NCBI GenBank assembly: GCA_963744875.1
Contig: CAVUVQ010000034.1
Span: 372,001-436,000 of the forward strand
Reading direction: 5' to 3'
Source of the DNA: JACDAE01 sp963744875
GTDB taxonomy: Bacteria; Chloroflexota; Ktedonobacteria; Ktedonobacterales; Ktedonobacteraceae
Length of the DNA: 64,000 nt
Position 1 is the first letter of the stretch. Each line of letters opens with the position of its first letter. The translations under genes and the position numbers were made by a program. Shown here one piece after another: positions 19,158-26,812 of this stretch. Under the pieces are notes generated by a model, which saw only the letters and a list, made by a program, of their open reading frames with translations, was not told the origin of the DNA and ran no database searches.

Positions 19158-19186
19158 TTGATACTCAACCTTAATTCGTGTATTAT
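19158..19186 (+). promoter_or_regulatory. Sigma-70-type promoter for the 19264 gene
   Basis: TTGATA at 19158-19163, a 17-bp spacer and TATTAT at 19181-19186, about 75 bases before the start codon. Confidence 0.6.
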
Positions 19187-19263
19187 AGTTATAGATAAAG
19201 ACGAATGATTTAAACTGCTTCATTCGTTTTAATGAAATTTTTTTATAAAGAGAGGAACCGTTA

Positions 19264-19632
19264 ATGCCACCAGATCAATCACAAGCTATTGGAGCGACCG
19301 TTGCAACATTTAGCATCTTTATCGTAGTACTCGCTCTTGCATCCATTGTTTTTTCCGTTATTATCTATTGGAAAATTTTCTCAAAGGCAGGATATAGTGG
19401 AGCGATGAGTTTGCTGATGTTTGTTCCTATTGCAAATCTCATTGCCATGTGTATTCTTGCATTTGGAACCTGGCCGATCTATGAGGAGTTAAATCAACTT
19501 CGGCAGCGTGCAGGAATGGTTGGCATGCCCCCGCCTCAACAATATCAACAGTACCCACAAGGTCCACAGGGTCCGCAATATCCTCAGTATCCCCAAAATC
19601 CCGAGAATCCCCAGTACCCTCAATATCGTTAG
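19264..19632 (+). CDS. Small two-TM membrane protein with Pro/Gln-rich tail
   Basis: A 122-residue protein of unknown function. Two hydrophobic helices (about 16-38 and 50-70) are separated by YWKIFSKAGYSGAMSLLMFVP, a pattern seen in DUF5684-like membrane proteins that often precede a membrane peptidase or are stand-alone; I cannot confirm the family. The last 40 residues are repeats of Q-Y-P-Q and P-Q-G-P, low-complexity and probably extended. The ATG at 19264 follows GAGAGGAACCGTTA. Transcribed away from modA from its own promoter. Confidence 0.72.
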   Translation: MPPDQSQAIGATVATFSIFIVVLALASIVFSVIIYWKIFSKAGYSGAMSLLMFVPIANLIAMCILAFGTWPIYEELNQLRQRAGMVGMPPPQQYQQYPQGPQGPQYPQYPQNPENPQYPQYR

Positions 19633-20232
19633 TAGAAAAGGGAAGAGGTGCTATGTAATTGTAGTACCTCTCTTTTATTATCTAGTTTCATATTTTGCGC
19701 CAGTAGAATTGTTACATGGATTGGGATGAGTGTTTTTCTTGTACGCCGATTTTCGTACAGCGATAACAACCTTTAACCCTGACATAACATGTATTTAATA
19801 TACGGACATTATACTACAGATAGATAGAAAACCGCTTTGTAGATAATCGTAAAGACTATGGGTTGATAAGGTATCTGAGTGAGCAGACGAACAGCAGAAC
19901 CTTCTACTTGTGTCTTCCTGAATAACCCACCAATCCATAATGACCGCAAATCATTATGCCTCAATATACGACGCTATCCTTCACGGGATTGGTGCTCGGT
20001 AGGTGGACGGGGGGTATAACTCCGAGCCTCTCGTCCGTGGAGTTTTTTAAAGTTCTCACCTTTTGTCATAGAGAAGATTGCCTTCACATCTAAGTAGTCC
20101 TCTCCATACGTAATAATAAATAGTGGCAAAATGCACCTATCCTATTACGTTAGTGGCAAATGCTAATCTCTTGTGCTCTGTTGAATAGTGCACGAAAGGA
20201 AAGCATTGTAGATATGGAGGGACTGAATAGAT
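19633..20232. other. 600-base intergenic region before the aquaporin
   Basis: No ORF with a ribosome binding site is visible. The middle carries a candidate structured RNA (19928-20048, listed separately). Downstream, TAGTGGCAAA occurs twice, at 20121-20130 and 20151-20160, with TACGTAAT and ATTACGTTA flanking the first copy; this may be an operator or repeat remnant. The first 150 bases hold nothing recognisable. Confidence 0.4.
19928..20048 (+). ncRNA. Candidate structured RNA ending in a terminator-like hairpin
   Basis: A perfect 9-bp stem, CACCAATCC (19928-19936) with GGATTGGTG (19986-19994), encloses a stacked 7-bp hairpin ATAATGA-CCGCAAA-TCATTAT (19937-19957). It is followed by CTCGG (19995) that can pair with CCGAG (20022), and by AACTCC (20018-20023) with GGAGTT (20039-20044) leading into TTTT. 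The last two pairings overlap and exclude each other, as expected of an anti-terminator/terminator switch. I do not recognise a known riboswitch consensus. It lies 185 bases upstream of the aquaporin start; regulation of that gene is inference. Confidence 0.45.
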
Positions 20233-20980
20233 ATGGACGTATTAAGGCGCTATGCGGCTGAGTTTATCGGAACGTTCGCACTTGTCTTTTTTGGCTGTGG
20301 CACGCGTATTATGGTAGGGGATACAAATAATCCAGCGGGTATCCTCGTTGTTCACCTTGCCTTTGGCCTTACAGTTGCTGCAATGATCTATACCTTAAGC
20401 TATCTCTCTTCTGCTCATTTTAATCCTGCTATCACGCTTGGGTTTGCCATTTCACGTCGCTTTCCCTGGCGTCATACTATCCCTTACTGGCTAGCGCAAT
20501 TTGCAGGTGCAATATGTGCCAGTGGTATTCATGGTATCCTTTTTCCGGATAAGGCTGCCTCTGGTTCATTATGGAGCAACAACACTTAAAATCGCTTTTC
20601 TCCCTGCTATTATATTAGAGGCATTACTCACATTTGTACTGATGTTAGTAAGCATGGCTTCAGCGACAGATAAGCGTTTTAATCGTGCCGATAGTGGTAT
20701 GACAGTAGGTTTTACAATTGTTGTTTCCGGACTATTTGCAAACTCTCTAACAGGTGGAAGTATGAATCCAGCGCGTAGTCTTGGGCCAGCACTTCTCGCG
20801 GGTGGAATATCACTTGCTACAGTATGGGTATATTTTGTGGGACCTTTATGTGGAGCATTATTGGGAGCAGTAGTCTATGAAATTATTCGTGGGAATGAGA
20901 AATACGCTAAAGATGTACTTGAAGAGTTTCCTACTTCAAAATCGCCTAAACTTAATAAGGAAGAGGCACAACAACATTAG
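20233..20980 (+). CDS. Aquaporin (MIP family); single-base frame break
   Basis: A six-helix water or small-solute channel. Both NPA loops are present: HFNPAITLG in the first half and SMNPARSLGP in the second. The arginine after the second NPA belongs to the selectivity filter, and NPARSLGP is typical of water-selective aquaporins (glycerol facilitators usually have NPARDLGP). The first frame runs from ATG 20233 (upstream GGAGGGACTGAATAG) to 20589 and the rest continues one base over, with the extra base near 20560-20566. Corrected, the protein is about 248 residues with a lysine/glutamate-rich C-tail, a normal length. The next feature is a strong terminator. Substrate preference is inferred from the motif only. 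Confidence 0.88.
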
Positions 20981-20981
20981 T

Positions 20982-21050
20982 AGTTTTTGCCCAAAAGCAA
21001 TCCAGGAAACGGTTGGGCGCAGTTTCCTGGATTGCTTTTAGGCAAAAACT
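20982..21050. terminator. Bidirectional terminator between convergent genes
   Basis: A 29-base left arm from 20982 pairs with 21022-21050 with a single C/A exception, giving a very long stem around an 11-base loop, flanked by TTTTT on both strands. It separates the aquaporin from the convergent membrane protein gene. Confidence 0.9.
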
Positions 21051-21083
21051 ACATACTTCAATGTCAATTTTGCAAGATATGCA

Positions 21084-21419
21084 CTACACGCTATCATCCA
21101 CGCGTGCATTTTCTAGCATCTCTTCCTCTTGTTGTTCTAAAGGAATAAGATCCTCCGGGGTCGATGGGCTGATAAAGCCAATGAGTAGTCTAACAATACC
21201 AACAATCACGATAATCGCACCAACACCAATGAGCAACCCTTCAGCTGAGTATGCTCCTGTATTAAGCAAGGCACCAATAATGATTACGACGATGCCAACG
21301 ATAATAAAGATAAGGCCGCTAACGGTAAACCTGCTCCACTTCCTCCACAAAGCACGATTGAAGACCCTGAGTCTACCAGTCCTGGAGCGCCCTTGGGTTC
21401 TAAGGTTCTGGTCCGCCAT
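21084..21419 (-). CDS. Small membrane protein, two TM helices
   Basis: A 111-residue protein of unknown function. It starts at the ATG at 21419 (MADQNLRTQG), which is preceded by the strong Shine-Dalgarno GGAAAGGAAG; an in-frame ATG 12 codons earlier has no such signal. After a basic N-terminal stretch (about 1-30) come two hydrophobic helices (about 34-55 and 62-85, rich in I, V and G) and an acidic 20-residue tail. Its architecture resembles small DUF-type membrane proteins that are common in Chloroflexota. No functional inference is possible from its neighbours. Confidence 0.7.
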   Translation of the reverse strand: MADQNLRTQGRSRTGRLRVFNRALWRKWSRFTVSGLIFIIVGIVVIIIGALLNTGAYSAEGLLIGVGAIIVIVGIVRLLIGFISPSTPEDLIPLEQQEEEMLENARVDDSV

Positions 21420-21604
21420 AATGATCTTCCTTTCCCCCAATTGGGGCAATATCAAGTGGATACTCAGTGATCACACTTACATTAAGTATACGTTATCAGC
21501 CTAGACATAGCTACATCATAGTGACAAGAACAGGCTCATTTTATGAGCGAGTTATACTGAAAGGGTCGAGTTGTTGCTACCATTGAGAGAAATGGAGAAA
21601 GCAT

Positions 21605-22126
21605 ATGTCACCTGCGGCCCCGTTTCCGTCTGATGAGCAAGAACGTATTGCTGCATTGCATGAACTGGGCATACTCGACACGGCTACTGAAGAGCGTTTT
21701 GATCGCCTTGTGCGCTTTGTCAAACAAAAATTAGAGGTGCCAATTGCCTTAATCAACCTGGTTGATACTAATCGGCAATGGTTTAAAACACACCTGGGAT
21801 TGCCAGTCAGCGAAACGTCTCGTGATGTCTCATTTTGTGCATACACTATCCTCGGAGAAGAGATCATGGTCATTCCCGACGCAACAAAAGATGAACGCTT
21901 TGCTGACAATCCCCTGGTGACAGGGCCACCGTTCATTCGCTTTTATGCTGGTTGCCCGCTCCACGAGCCGCAAGGCCATAGAATTGGGACGTTATGTCTC
22001 ATCGATCGGCTACCACGTCAGCTAGATGAGCAGCAGTTACAACGCTTGAAGAGAATTGCTTCTATGGTTGAGCATCAGCTTCGGAATACGGCTGCACTCA
22101 ACTCAAAGGGAGTTATTACTGGCTAG
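21605..22126 (+). CDS. GAF-domain sensor protein
   Basis: A 173-residue stand-alone GAF domain. The helix-strand pattern LHELGILDTATEERFDRLVRFVKQ, then FVKQKLEVPIALINLVDTNRQWFKT and AYTILGEEIMVIPDATKDERFADNPLV, is characteristic of GAF domains fused to GGDEF or PAS proteins in other species, where they bind small ligands. No catalytic or output domain is attached, so it may act by protein-protein interaction. ATG at 21605 follows GAGAAATGGAGAAAGC. It has no evident operon partner and sits before a tRNA gene in the opposite orientation. Confidence 0.85.
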   Translation: MSPAAPFPSDEQERIAALHELGILDTATEERFDRLVRFVKQKLEVPIALINLVDTNRQWFKTHLGLPVSETSRDVSFCAYTILGEEIMVIPDATKDERFADNPLVTGPPFIRFYAGCPLHEPQGHRIGTLCLIDRLPRQLDEQQLQRLKRIASMVEHQLRNTAALNSKGVITG

Positions 22127-22244
22127 CCATCACTCTGTTTCTAACAGAAGTGCAATGGTAGCTAGAAGCGTAAAATTACAGGTTACGCTAAAAAAAGAAG
22201 CTGGTGTACAATATATACACTAGCCTCTTTAATAATCAAGTGAA

Positions 22245-22317
22245 TAGCGACGACAGGAATCGAACCTGTGACACAGGGCTTATGAGTCCCTTGCTCTACC
22301 GACTGAGCTACGTCGCC
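22245..22317 (-). tRNA. tRNA-Met (elongator, anticodon CAT)
   Basis: A 73-base cloverleaf. The acceptor pairs GGCGACG with CGTCGCT (one G-U), the D stem is GCTC/GAGC, the anticodon stem AGGGA/GCCCT (one A-G mismatch at its base) encloses CTCATAA, and the T arm is ACAGG-TTCGATT-CCTGT. The anticodon CAT could also be an isoleucine tRNA modified to lysidine; the GGC(T/G)ACGTAGCTCAGT-like body favours elongator methionine. A long AT-rich stretch separates it from the next gene. Confidence 0.85.
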
Positions 22318-22494
22318 TCAAAGCAGCCTTACCAACTACTCTCAATGAGAGAATTTATCAAGAAATTTCTTGCTGAAAAGCTCTCAATTTCTTGCTCTAC
22401 GGACATATAATATCATAGCCTGTCAAGAGGTAGCGTGACTTTGGTATATAGACAATCACTCCAGACAGGCTTCCCAGGAACACCTTTTTATACG

Positions 22495-23541
22495 TCATCG
22501 CCTCAATGCATTCAGTAAATGTTGCACTAAAGGCGTATGGAAAACTGGAAGAGCAGGGGGTACCCCTGGCGGTGTTATATCCAACACCTGGACAAGCTGT
22601 TCAAGCTCTTGATAGGTGGATTGAAGAATGCGATAACTTTGTGTTTGTTGTTGAATACGCATCAGGAGAAGGTTGAGGGCATGACCAATCTGCCATAGTT
22701 CCTGGTCTTCATGCACCGGTGCCCGTGCGGCCAGATTACCCGCTGCAACCTGCTGATGAATCTCCAGAATAGCCGTAATTCCTTCTTCCAGGCGTTGCTT
22801 TTGCTGCGCGGTAAGCAATGCTTGCTGGCTTAACTCAGCTCGTGCCCGTGCCAGTTCTTCTGCCTGACTGGCACGGATAAGCGCACGCTCAACACTCCAT
22901 GCATGTAACCAGGCAAGCCCTGTACCGACAACCTGGAGCACAATGGTTGACGAAAGCGCAACATAGACATTGCCAGCAAGCGCAATCAACGAGACGAGGG
23001 TGGCATCATGTGGACGGAGAAAAAAAATCATAATGATAAGGAGGATTTGCAGGATACCAGTCAGAGGAATGAGTGCTTTTGGTAAAATGACTCCACCTAC
23101 CAGAATGGCGAGAACGAAGAGATCAAAAGCTGTCATATTCGTACTATTAAGTGCTGCTGCAGGTTTAAAATAGAAAAAACCCGTCAGCGCCACATCCACA
23201 AGTAGAACATAAGAGACAGAGCTTAATGTGATATATCCTGCCCGATTGAACAATGCGATGACTATACCACCAGCCGCTAAAATAAAGATTGGCACCCAGA
23301 TGGAGGGCGAGGATGGATAGGTGCTGGGAATGAGTAATAGCACCACCATAATAATGAGAACCAGCAAAGCACTCACCAGGCGTGCGCGACGTAAGCGCTC
23401 CTGAGCAAAAATATCTGTTTTGAAGGTATCATTGCGTGGACCAGTAACTGTGGACCACCAGTTCCAGAGTCTCTGAAGTAAATTGCCTCCGGAAGAAGGC
23501 GAGGATGGTTGCGGCAAATGAGGCACCTGAATGCTATTCAT
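22495..23541 (-). CDS. Multi-pass membrane protein with HAMP-like region and coiled coil
   Basis: About 348 residues from the ATG at 23541 (MNSIQVPHLPQ), chosen over the GTG at 23577 because AAGGAG lies upstream of it. After a proline/serine-rich tail of about 40 residues there are about six TM helices (residues ~55-205). Then comes a cytosolic helix rich in A, Q, E and R (ALIRASQAEELARARAELS) and a HAMP-like segment with the pattern QQVAAGNLAARAPVHEDQELWQIGHALN, then a C-terminal coil. No histidine kinase, GGDEF or methyl-accepting domain is attached, so the output is unknown. It may be a sensory or scaffold protein; not identified by name. Confidence 0.72.
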   Translation of the reverse strand: MNSIQVPHLPQPSSPSSGGNLLQRLWNWWSTVTGPRNDTFKTDIFAQERLRRARLVSALLVLIIMVVLLLIPSTYPSSPSIWVPIFILAAGGIVIALFNRAGYITLSSVSYVLLVDVALTGFFYFKPAAALNSTNMTAFDLFVLAILVGGVILPKALIPLTGILQILLIIMIFFLRPHDATLVSLIALAGNVYVALSSTIVLQVVGTGLAWLHAWSVERALIRASQAEELARARAELSQQALLTAQQKQRLEEGITAILEIHQQVAAGNLAARAPVHEDQELWQIGHALNLLLMRIQQQTQSYRILQSTYQELEQLVQVLDITPPGVPPALPVFHTPLVQHLLNALRR

Positions 23542-23710
23542 ACGTTTAGTGCTCCTTATTCTTTCACTCTTGCTCACACTTTCTACCCACTGCGCTTGCT
23601 AAAGGCTAGAGATAATGAAAAAGGAGACCTGCTCATCAGGCAAAATAATTGTGGTATAAATTGCAAGGGTAGTTAGCCTCCTGAAAGAATACAAGCTAAG
23701 AAAATGAGGC

Positions 23711-23746
23711 AAATAAAATCCCCTCCGTTTCTCTAACAGAGAGGAT
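23711..23746 (-). terminator. Intrinsic terminator after the initiator tRNA pair
   Basis: On the minus strand ATCCTCTC pairs with GAGGGGAT (one G-U) and is followed by TTTATTT, about 10 bases after the second tRNA. Confidence 0.7.
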
Positions 23747-23756
23747 TTTAGGAGAA

Positions 23757-23829
<73 letters not shown>

Positions 23830-23859
23830 TCGTTATAGAATGCGTATCGACGTAACTGG

Positions 23860-23932
23860 TAGCGGGGGGAGGATTTGAACCTCCGACCTTTGGGTTATGA
23901 GCCCAACGAGCTAACCACTGCTCCACCCCGCG
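23860..23932 (-). tRNA. Initiator tRNA-fMet (CAT), copy 1
   Basis: A 73-base cloverleaf: acceptor CGCGGGG with an unpaired first position, D arm GAGC-AGTGGTTA-GCTC, anticodon arm TTGGG-CTCATAA-CCCAA with three G-C pairs next to the loop, and T arm GGAGG-TTCAAAT-CCTCC. It lies 30 bases upstream of the second copy and shares its promoter. Confidence 0.93.
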
Positions 23933-23944
23933 TCGACGTTTCCT

Positions 23945-23973
23945 ACAATACTACATTTTTTGCGAGTTGTCAA
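23945..23973 (-). promoter_or_regulatory. Sigma-70-type promoter for the initiator tRNA pair
   Basis: On the minus strand TTGACA (complement of 23968-23973), a 17-bp spacer and TATTGT (complement of 23945-23950), 13 bases before tRNA-fMet copy 1. Confidence 0.85.
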
Positions 23974-24403
23974 GCATAGCAGAAAAGCAGAAATTGCTGA
24001 CAGTCGGCCCTACCCACTTTCACGTCTTTCGATTATACTATAGGGAAGGATCGAAAGTGGTTTTATAAAAACGCCAACACGCTATCAAGTATGCGAATTG
24101 GCGGACTTCAACGTCGTATTGTAGTAGGATGACCAGAAAAATCCTTAATTTGACCTCTTCAGGCTTGAGAAGTATACTTTCCTTCGCTAGAGGAACAGAG
24201 GCTACCATTTCTTCTCGACCCACTTGAGGGTACTGAAATGAGGGAACTGAAATTAAGAAACTCGGCAACGTAACTTTTCGCAGGCTAGAACGTATGTATA
24301 GCATATCTCTCATCAACTCTCTGCTCTATAAAGCAAGCTAGAACCAGAATAGCCAGATGGAATAGAGGAACAGGGAAAAGCAGAAGAAAGCAGGTCTGAA
24401 CCA
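23974..24403. other. 430-base intergenic region upstream of ftsH
   Basis: An inverted repeat CCACTTTC (24014-24021) with GAAAGTGG (24053-24060) brackets a TATACTATAGGG sequence (around 24034-24045) and an inner CTTTCGA/TCGAAAG pair. This could be a regulated promoter for ftsH. The remainder has no feature I can support; a 92-codon minus-strand ORF here lacks a ribosome binding site and protein-like composition. Confidence 0.4.
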
Positions 24404-26395
24404 ATGGATGCTCAGGCTATCTATATGTATCAGAACAATCCGAATGACTCGCCTTCGCGCGGATCGCAACGACCAGGTAACGGAAGTAATAAAGGTAGCA
24501 ATGGAGGAGGTCCAAAAGATACAGGTACCTCTCTGCTCATTCGCTCCATCATTATTATTGTTGTGCTTCTTGTCGGGTGGTATCTCTTTGAGGTTTTCAC
24601 CCAGAGCAACAATACAAACTCGGCCAACGTGATGGAGATCCCATATAGTACTTTTTACCAACAGGTTGAGAATGACAATGTCAGCTCGCTAGTTTTCCAG
24701 GGTCAGGATGCTACAGGCACCCTTAAAAGTGCAATTACTGTTCGTGATGTCAACGGAAATACGAAAACGGGGAACCAGTTTCACTTCACACAGTTAGCAA
24801 ATGGTGACCCAAACCTTACAGCACTCTTGATTCAGAAACAGGTCAATTTTTCAGCCAAACCTGCTTCCGACAATAACCTTGTGCTTAATATCATTTTGAA
24901 CATCCTGCCATGGATACTGATCATCGGCTTCCTGTTCCTGGTTTTCCGCAATGCCTCGCGCAGCCAGCAGAACATCTTTAGCTTTGGTAAAAGCCGGGCT
25001 AAAGTGGTGTTGGAGGATCGGCCAGGTACAACATTCGCGGATGTTGCAGGTGTAGACGAAGCAAAGAACGATCTTGTTGAGGTCGTTGAATTTCTGAAAA
25101 CGCCTCAGAAATTCCAGCGCCTGGGTGGTAAGATTCCACGTGGTGTGTTGCTTGTTGGACCTCCAGGAACAGGGAAAACTCTACTGGCGCGTGCCGTTGC
25201 CGGCGAAGCAAGTGTGCCTTTCTTTTCGATGAGTGGCTCCGAATTCGTCGAGGTACTCGTCGGTGTAGGTGCCAGTCGCGTGCGTGACCTGTTTGATCAG
25301 GCGAAAAAAGCTTCTCCCAGCATCATTTTTATCGACGAGATTGATGCGGTAGGTCGTCAACGCGGTTCTAGCATCAATAGCAACGACGAACGTGAGCAAA
25401 CATTGAATCAGCTGCTTGTCGAGATGGATGGTTTCGATACGCGTCAGGCCGTTGTCGTTCTCGCCGCGACCAATCGTCCCGATGGACTGGATAAAGCGTT
25501 GCTACGTCCTGGACGTTTTGATCGTCGTGTGACTGTTGAACGACCTGACTGGAATGGTCGTCTGGCAATTCTCAAAATTCACTCGCGTGACGTTCCGCTT
25601 GCCAGCGATGTGGACTTAATTAGCATTGCGAGAGCTACACCTGGTATGGTCGGCGCAGATCTCGCAAACCTGATCAACGAAGCGGCTCTATTGGCCGCAC
25701 GTCGCAATCTTGATGCCGTAACTCAGGTGTGCTTTGAGGAGTCACTGGACAAGATTCTCATTGGTGCAGAGCGTCCTCTGATCCTGAGCGATGCCGATCT
25801 CAACGTCATTGCTTACCATGAAGGTGGTCACGCTTTGACAGGTCTCTTGCAAGAGAATGTCGATCCCGTCACCAAAGTGACTATAGTCCCACGTGGTCAG
25901 GCACTTGGTGTCACACAGTATACGCCTCTAGATGATCGTTACAATTATTCTCAGGATTACCTGGAAGCGCAACTTGTAACGGCACTCGGTGGACGTGCTG
26001 CTGAGGAAGTAGCTATCGGGCACATCACTACCGGAGCTGAGAACGACCTTCAACGCGTCACAGCCATTGCCCGCCAGATGGTTACACGCTGGGGTATGAG
26101 CGAACGTCTTGGCACCATCTCGTTCAGCGAGCGTGAAGATCCATTTGCAGGAACCTCTCTAGCAACGGGTTCGCGCGAGTACAGCGAAAAGACAGCCGCC
26201 GTAATCGACGAGGAGGTTAACCGTATCGTCAAATGGGCTTATAGCCGCGCGGTTGGCTTACTGTCAGAGCATCAAGAGACGTTAGATCGCATCGCTAAGT
26301 CTCTACGTTTGCATGAAACTGTCGATGCCAAGCAGTTACGCGAGATTATGATTGAAACGGGTGCCATTGATGCCGCTCCCGCTTCTTATCGCTAA
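24404..26395 (+). CDS. ftsH: ATP-dependent zinc metalloprotease FtsH
   Basis: A 663-residue membrane protease with the classic FtsH order. A hydrophilic Gly/Ser/Asn-rich N-terminus of about 40 residues comes first, then TM1 (about 44-63), a periplasmic domain, TM2 (about 162-181), the AAA+ ATPase and the zinc protease. Walker A is GPPGTGKT at 252-259, Walker B SIIFIDEID at about 306-314, and the zinc motif HEGGH at 472-476 is an allowed HExxH variant of the usual HEAGH. It forms hexamers that extract and degrade membrane and regulatory proteins. Start ATG at 24404 is weakly supported by an AGCAGG upstream; an internal ATG at 24425 is possible. No operon partner on the same strand. Confidence 0.95.
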   Translation: MDAQAIYMYQNNPNDSPSRGSQRPGNGSNKGSNGGGPKDTGTSLLIRSIIIIVVLLVGWYLFEVFTQSNNTNSANVMEIPYSTFYQQVENDNVSSLVFQGQDATGTLKSAITVRDVNGNTKTGNQFHFTQLANGDPNLTALLIQKQVNFSAKPASDNNLVLNIILNILPWILIIGFLFLVFRNASRSQQNIFSFGKSRAKVVLEDRPGTTFADVAGVDEAKNDLVEVVEFLKTPQKFQRLGGKIPRGVLLVGPPGTGKTLLARAVAGEASVPFFSMSGSEFVEVLVGVGASRVRDLFDQAKKASPSIIFIDEIDAVGRQRGSSINSNDEREQTLNQLLVEMDGFDTRQAVVVLAATNRPDGLDKALLRPGRFDRRVTVERPDWNGRLAILKIHSRDVPLASDVDLISIARATPGMVGADLANLINEAALLAARRNLDAVTQVCFEESLDKILIGAERPLILSDADLNVIAYHEGGHALTGLLQENVDPVTKVTIVPRGQALGVTQYTPLDDRYNYSQDYLEAQLVTALGGRAAEEVAIGHITTGAENDLQRVTAIARQMVTRWGMSERLGTISFSEREDPFAGTSLATGSREYSEKTAAVIDEEVNRIVKWAYSRAVGLLSEHQETLDRIAKSLRLHETVDAKQLREIMIETGAIDAAPASYR

Positions 26396-26402
26396 TAACA
26401 CT

Positions 26403-26436
26403 CTGGTGCCACATTGAAGTTGTCAATGTGGCACCA
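26403..26436. terminator. Intrinsic terminator between ftsH and the MazG-like gene
   Basis: A perfect 15-bp stem CTGGTGCCACATTGA/TCAATGTGGCACCAG has a 4-base AGTTG-like loop and is followed by ATTATTTTTCC on the plus strand. Confidence 0.85.
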
Positions 26437-26453
26437 GATTATTTTTCCTTTTT

Positions 26454-26762
26454 TTATGCATTGTCCCACCGCAACCATTTTTCTTCAATCTCTTTTTCCA
26501 AATCCATACCATAAAATCTGGCTAACAAAAGCGTTTGACAAAAGACATCAGCCACTTCTTTACGAAACTCAGATTGTATTTCTTCAGAAGACTTTCCCTT
26601 TGTACGCGCTTTCCCTGAAAGCATGAGGTATGATTGAATTAGCTCGCCTGCTTCTTCCTGCAATTTCAAGACAAACCAGGTAGCGTCTCGTTCAATGGTG
26701 AATTTTTCAGCGTATATTTGTGAGACGTGTTCTACTGCATCTGATAACTGTTTTATATCCAT
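26454..26762 (-). CDS. MazG-like nucleotide pyrophosphohydrolase-domain protein
   Basis: A 102-residue all-helical protein. It contains the MazG-type metal-binding motifs in LKLQEEAGELIQSYL (ExxE) and RKEVADVFCQTLLLARFYG (ExxD), which coordinate magnesium for pyrophosphate release from NTPs. The start is placed at 26762, preceded by GGGAGGTATCA. The open frame extends 34 codons upstream into the CheA-like gene but without homology. Such short proteins are often called house-cleaning pyrophosphatases. Its start is 50 bases after the CheA-like stop, so it is likely the last gene of that transcript; substrate unknown. Confidence 0.78.
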   Translation of the reverse strand: MDIKQLSDAVEHVSQIYAEKFTIERDATWFVLKLQEEAGELIQSYLMLSGKARTKGKSSEEIQSEFRKEVADVFCQTLLLARFYGMDLEKEIEEKWLRWDNA

Positions 26763-26812
26763 TGATACCTCCCATTCTTCATACTTTTTCAGTAATGCTC
26801 TCTCGATGGGGA

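Noticed and set aside
24038..24316. 92-codon minus-strand ORF upstream of ftsH
   Set aside because: No ribosome binding site, and the amino-acid mix is not convincing; the region is better explained as a promoter/leader for ftsH.
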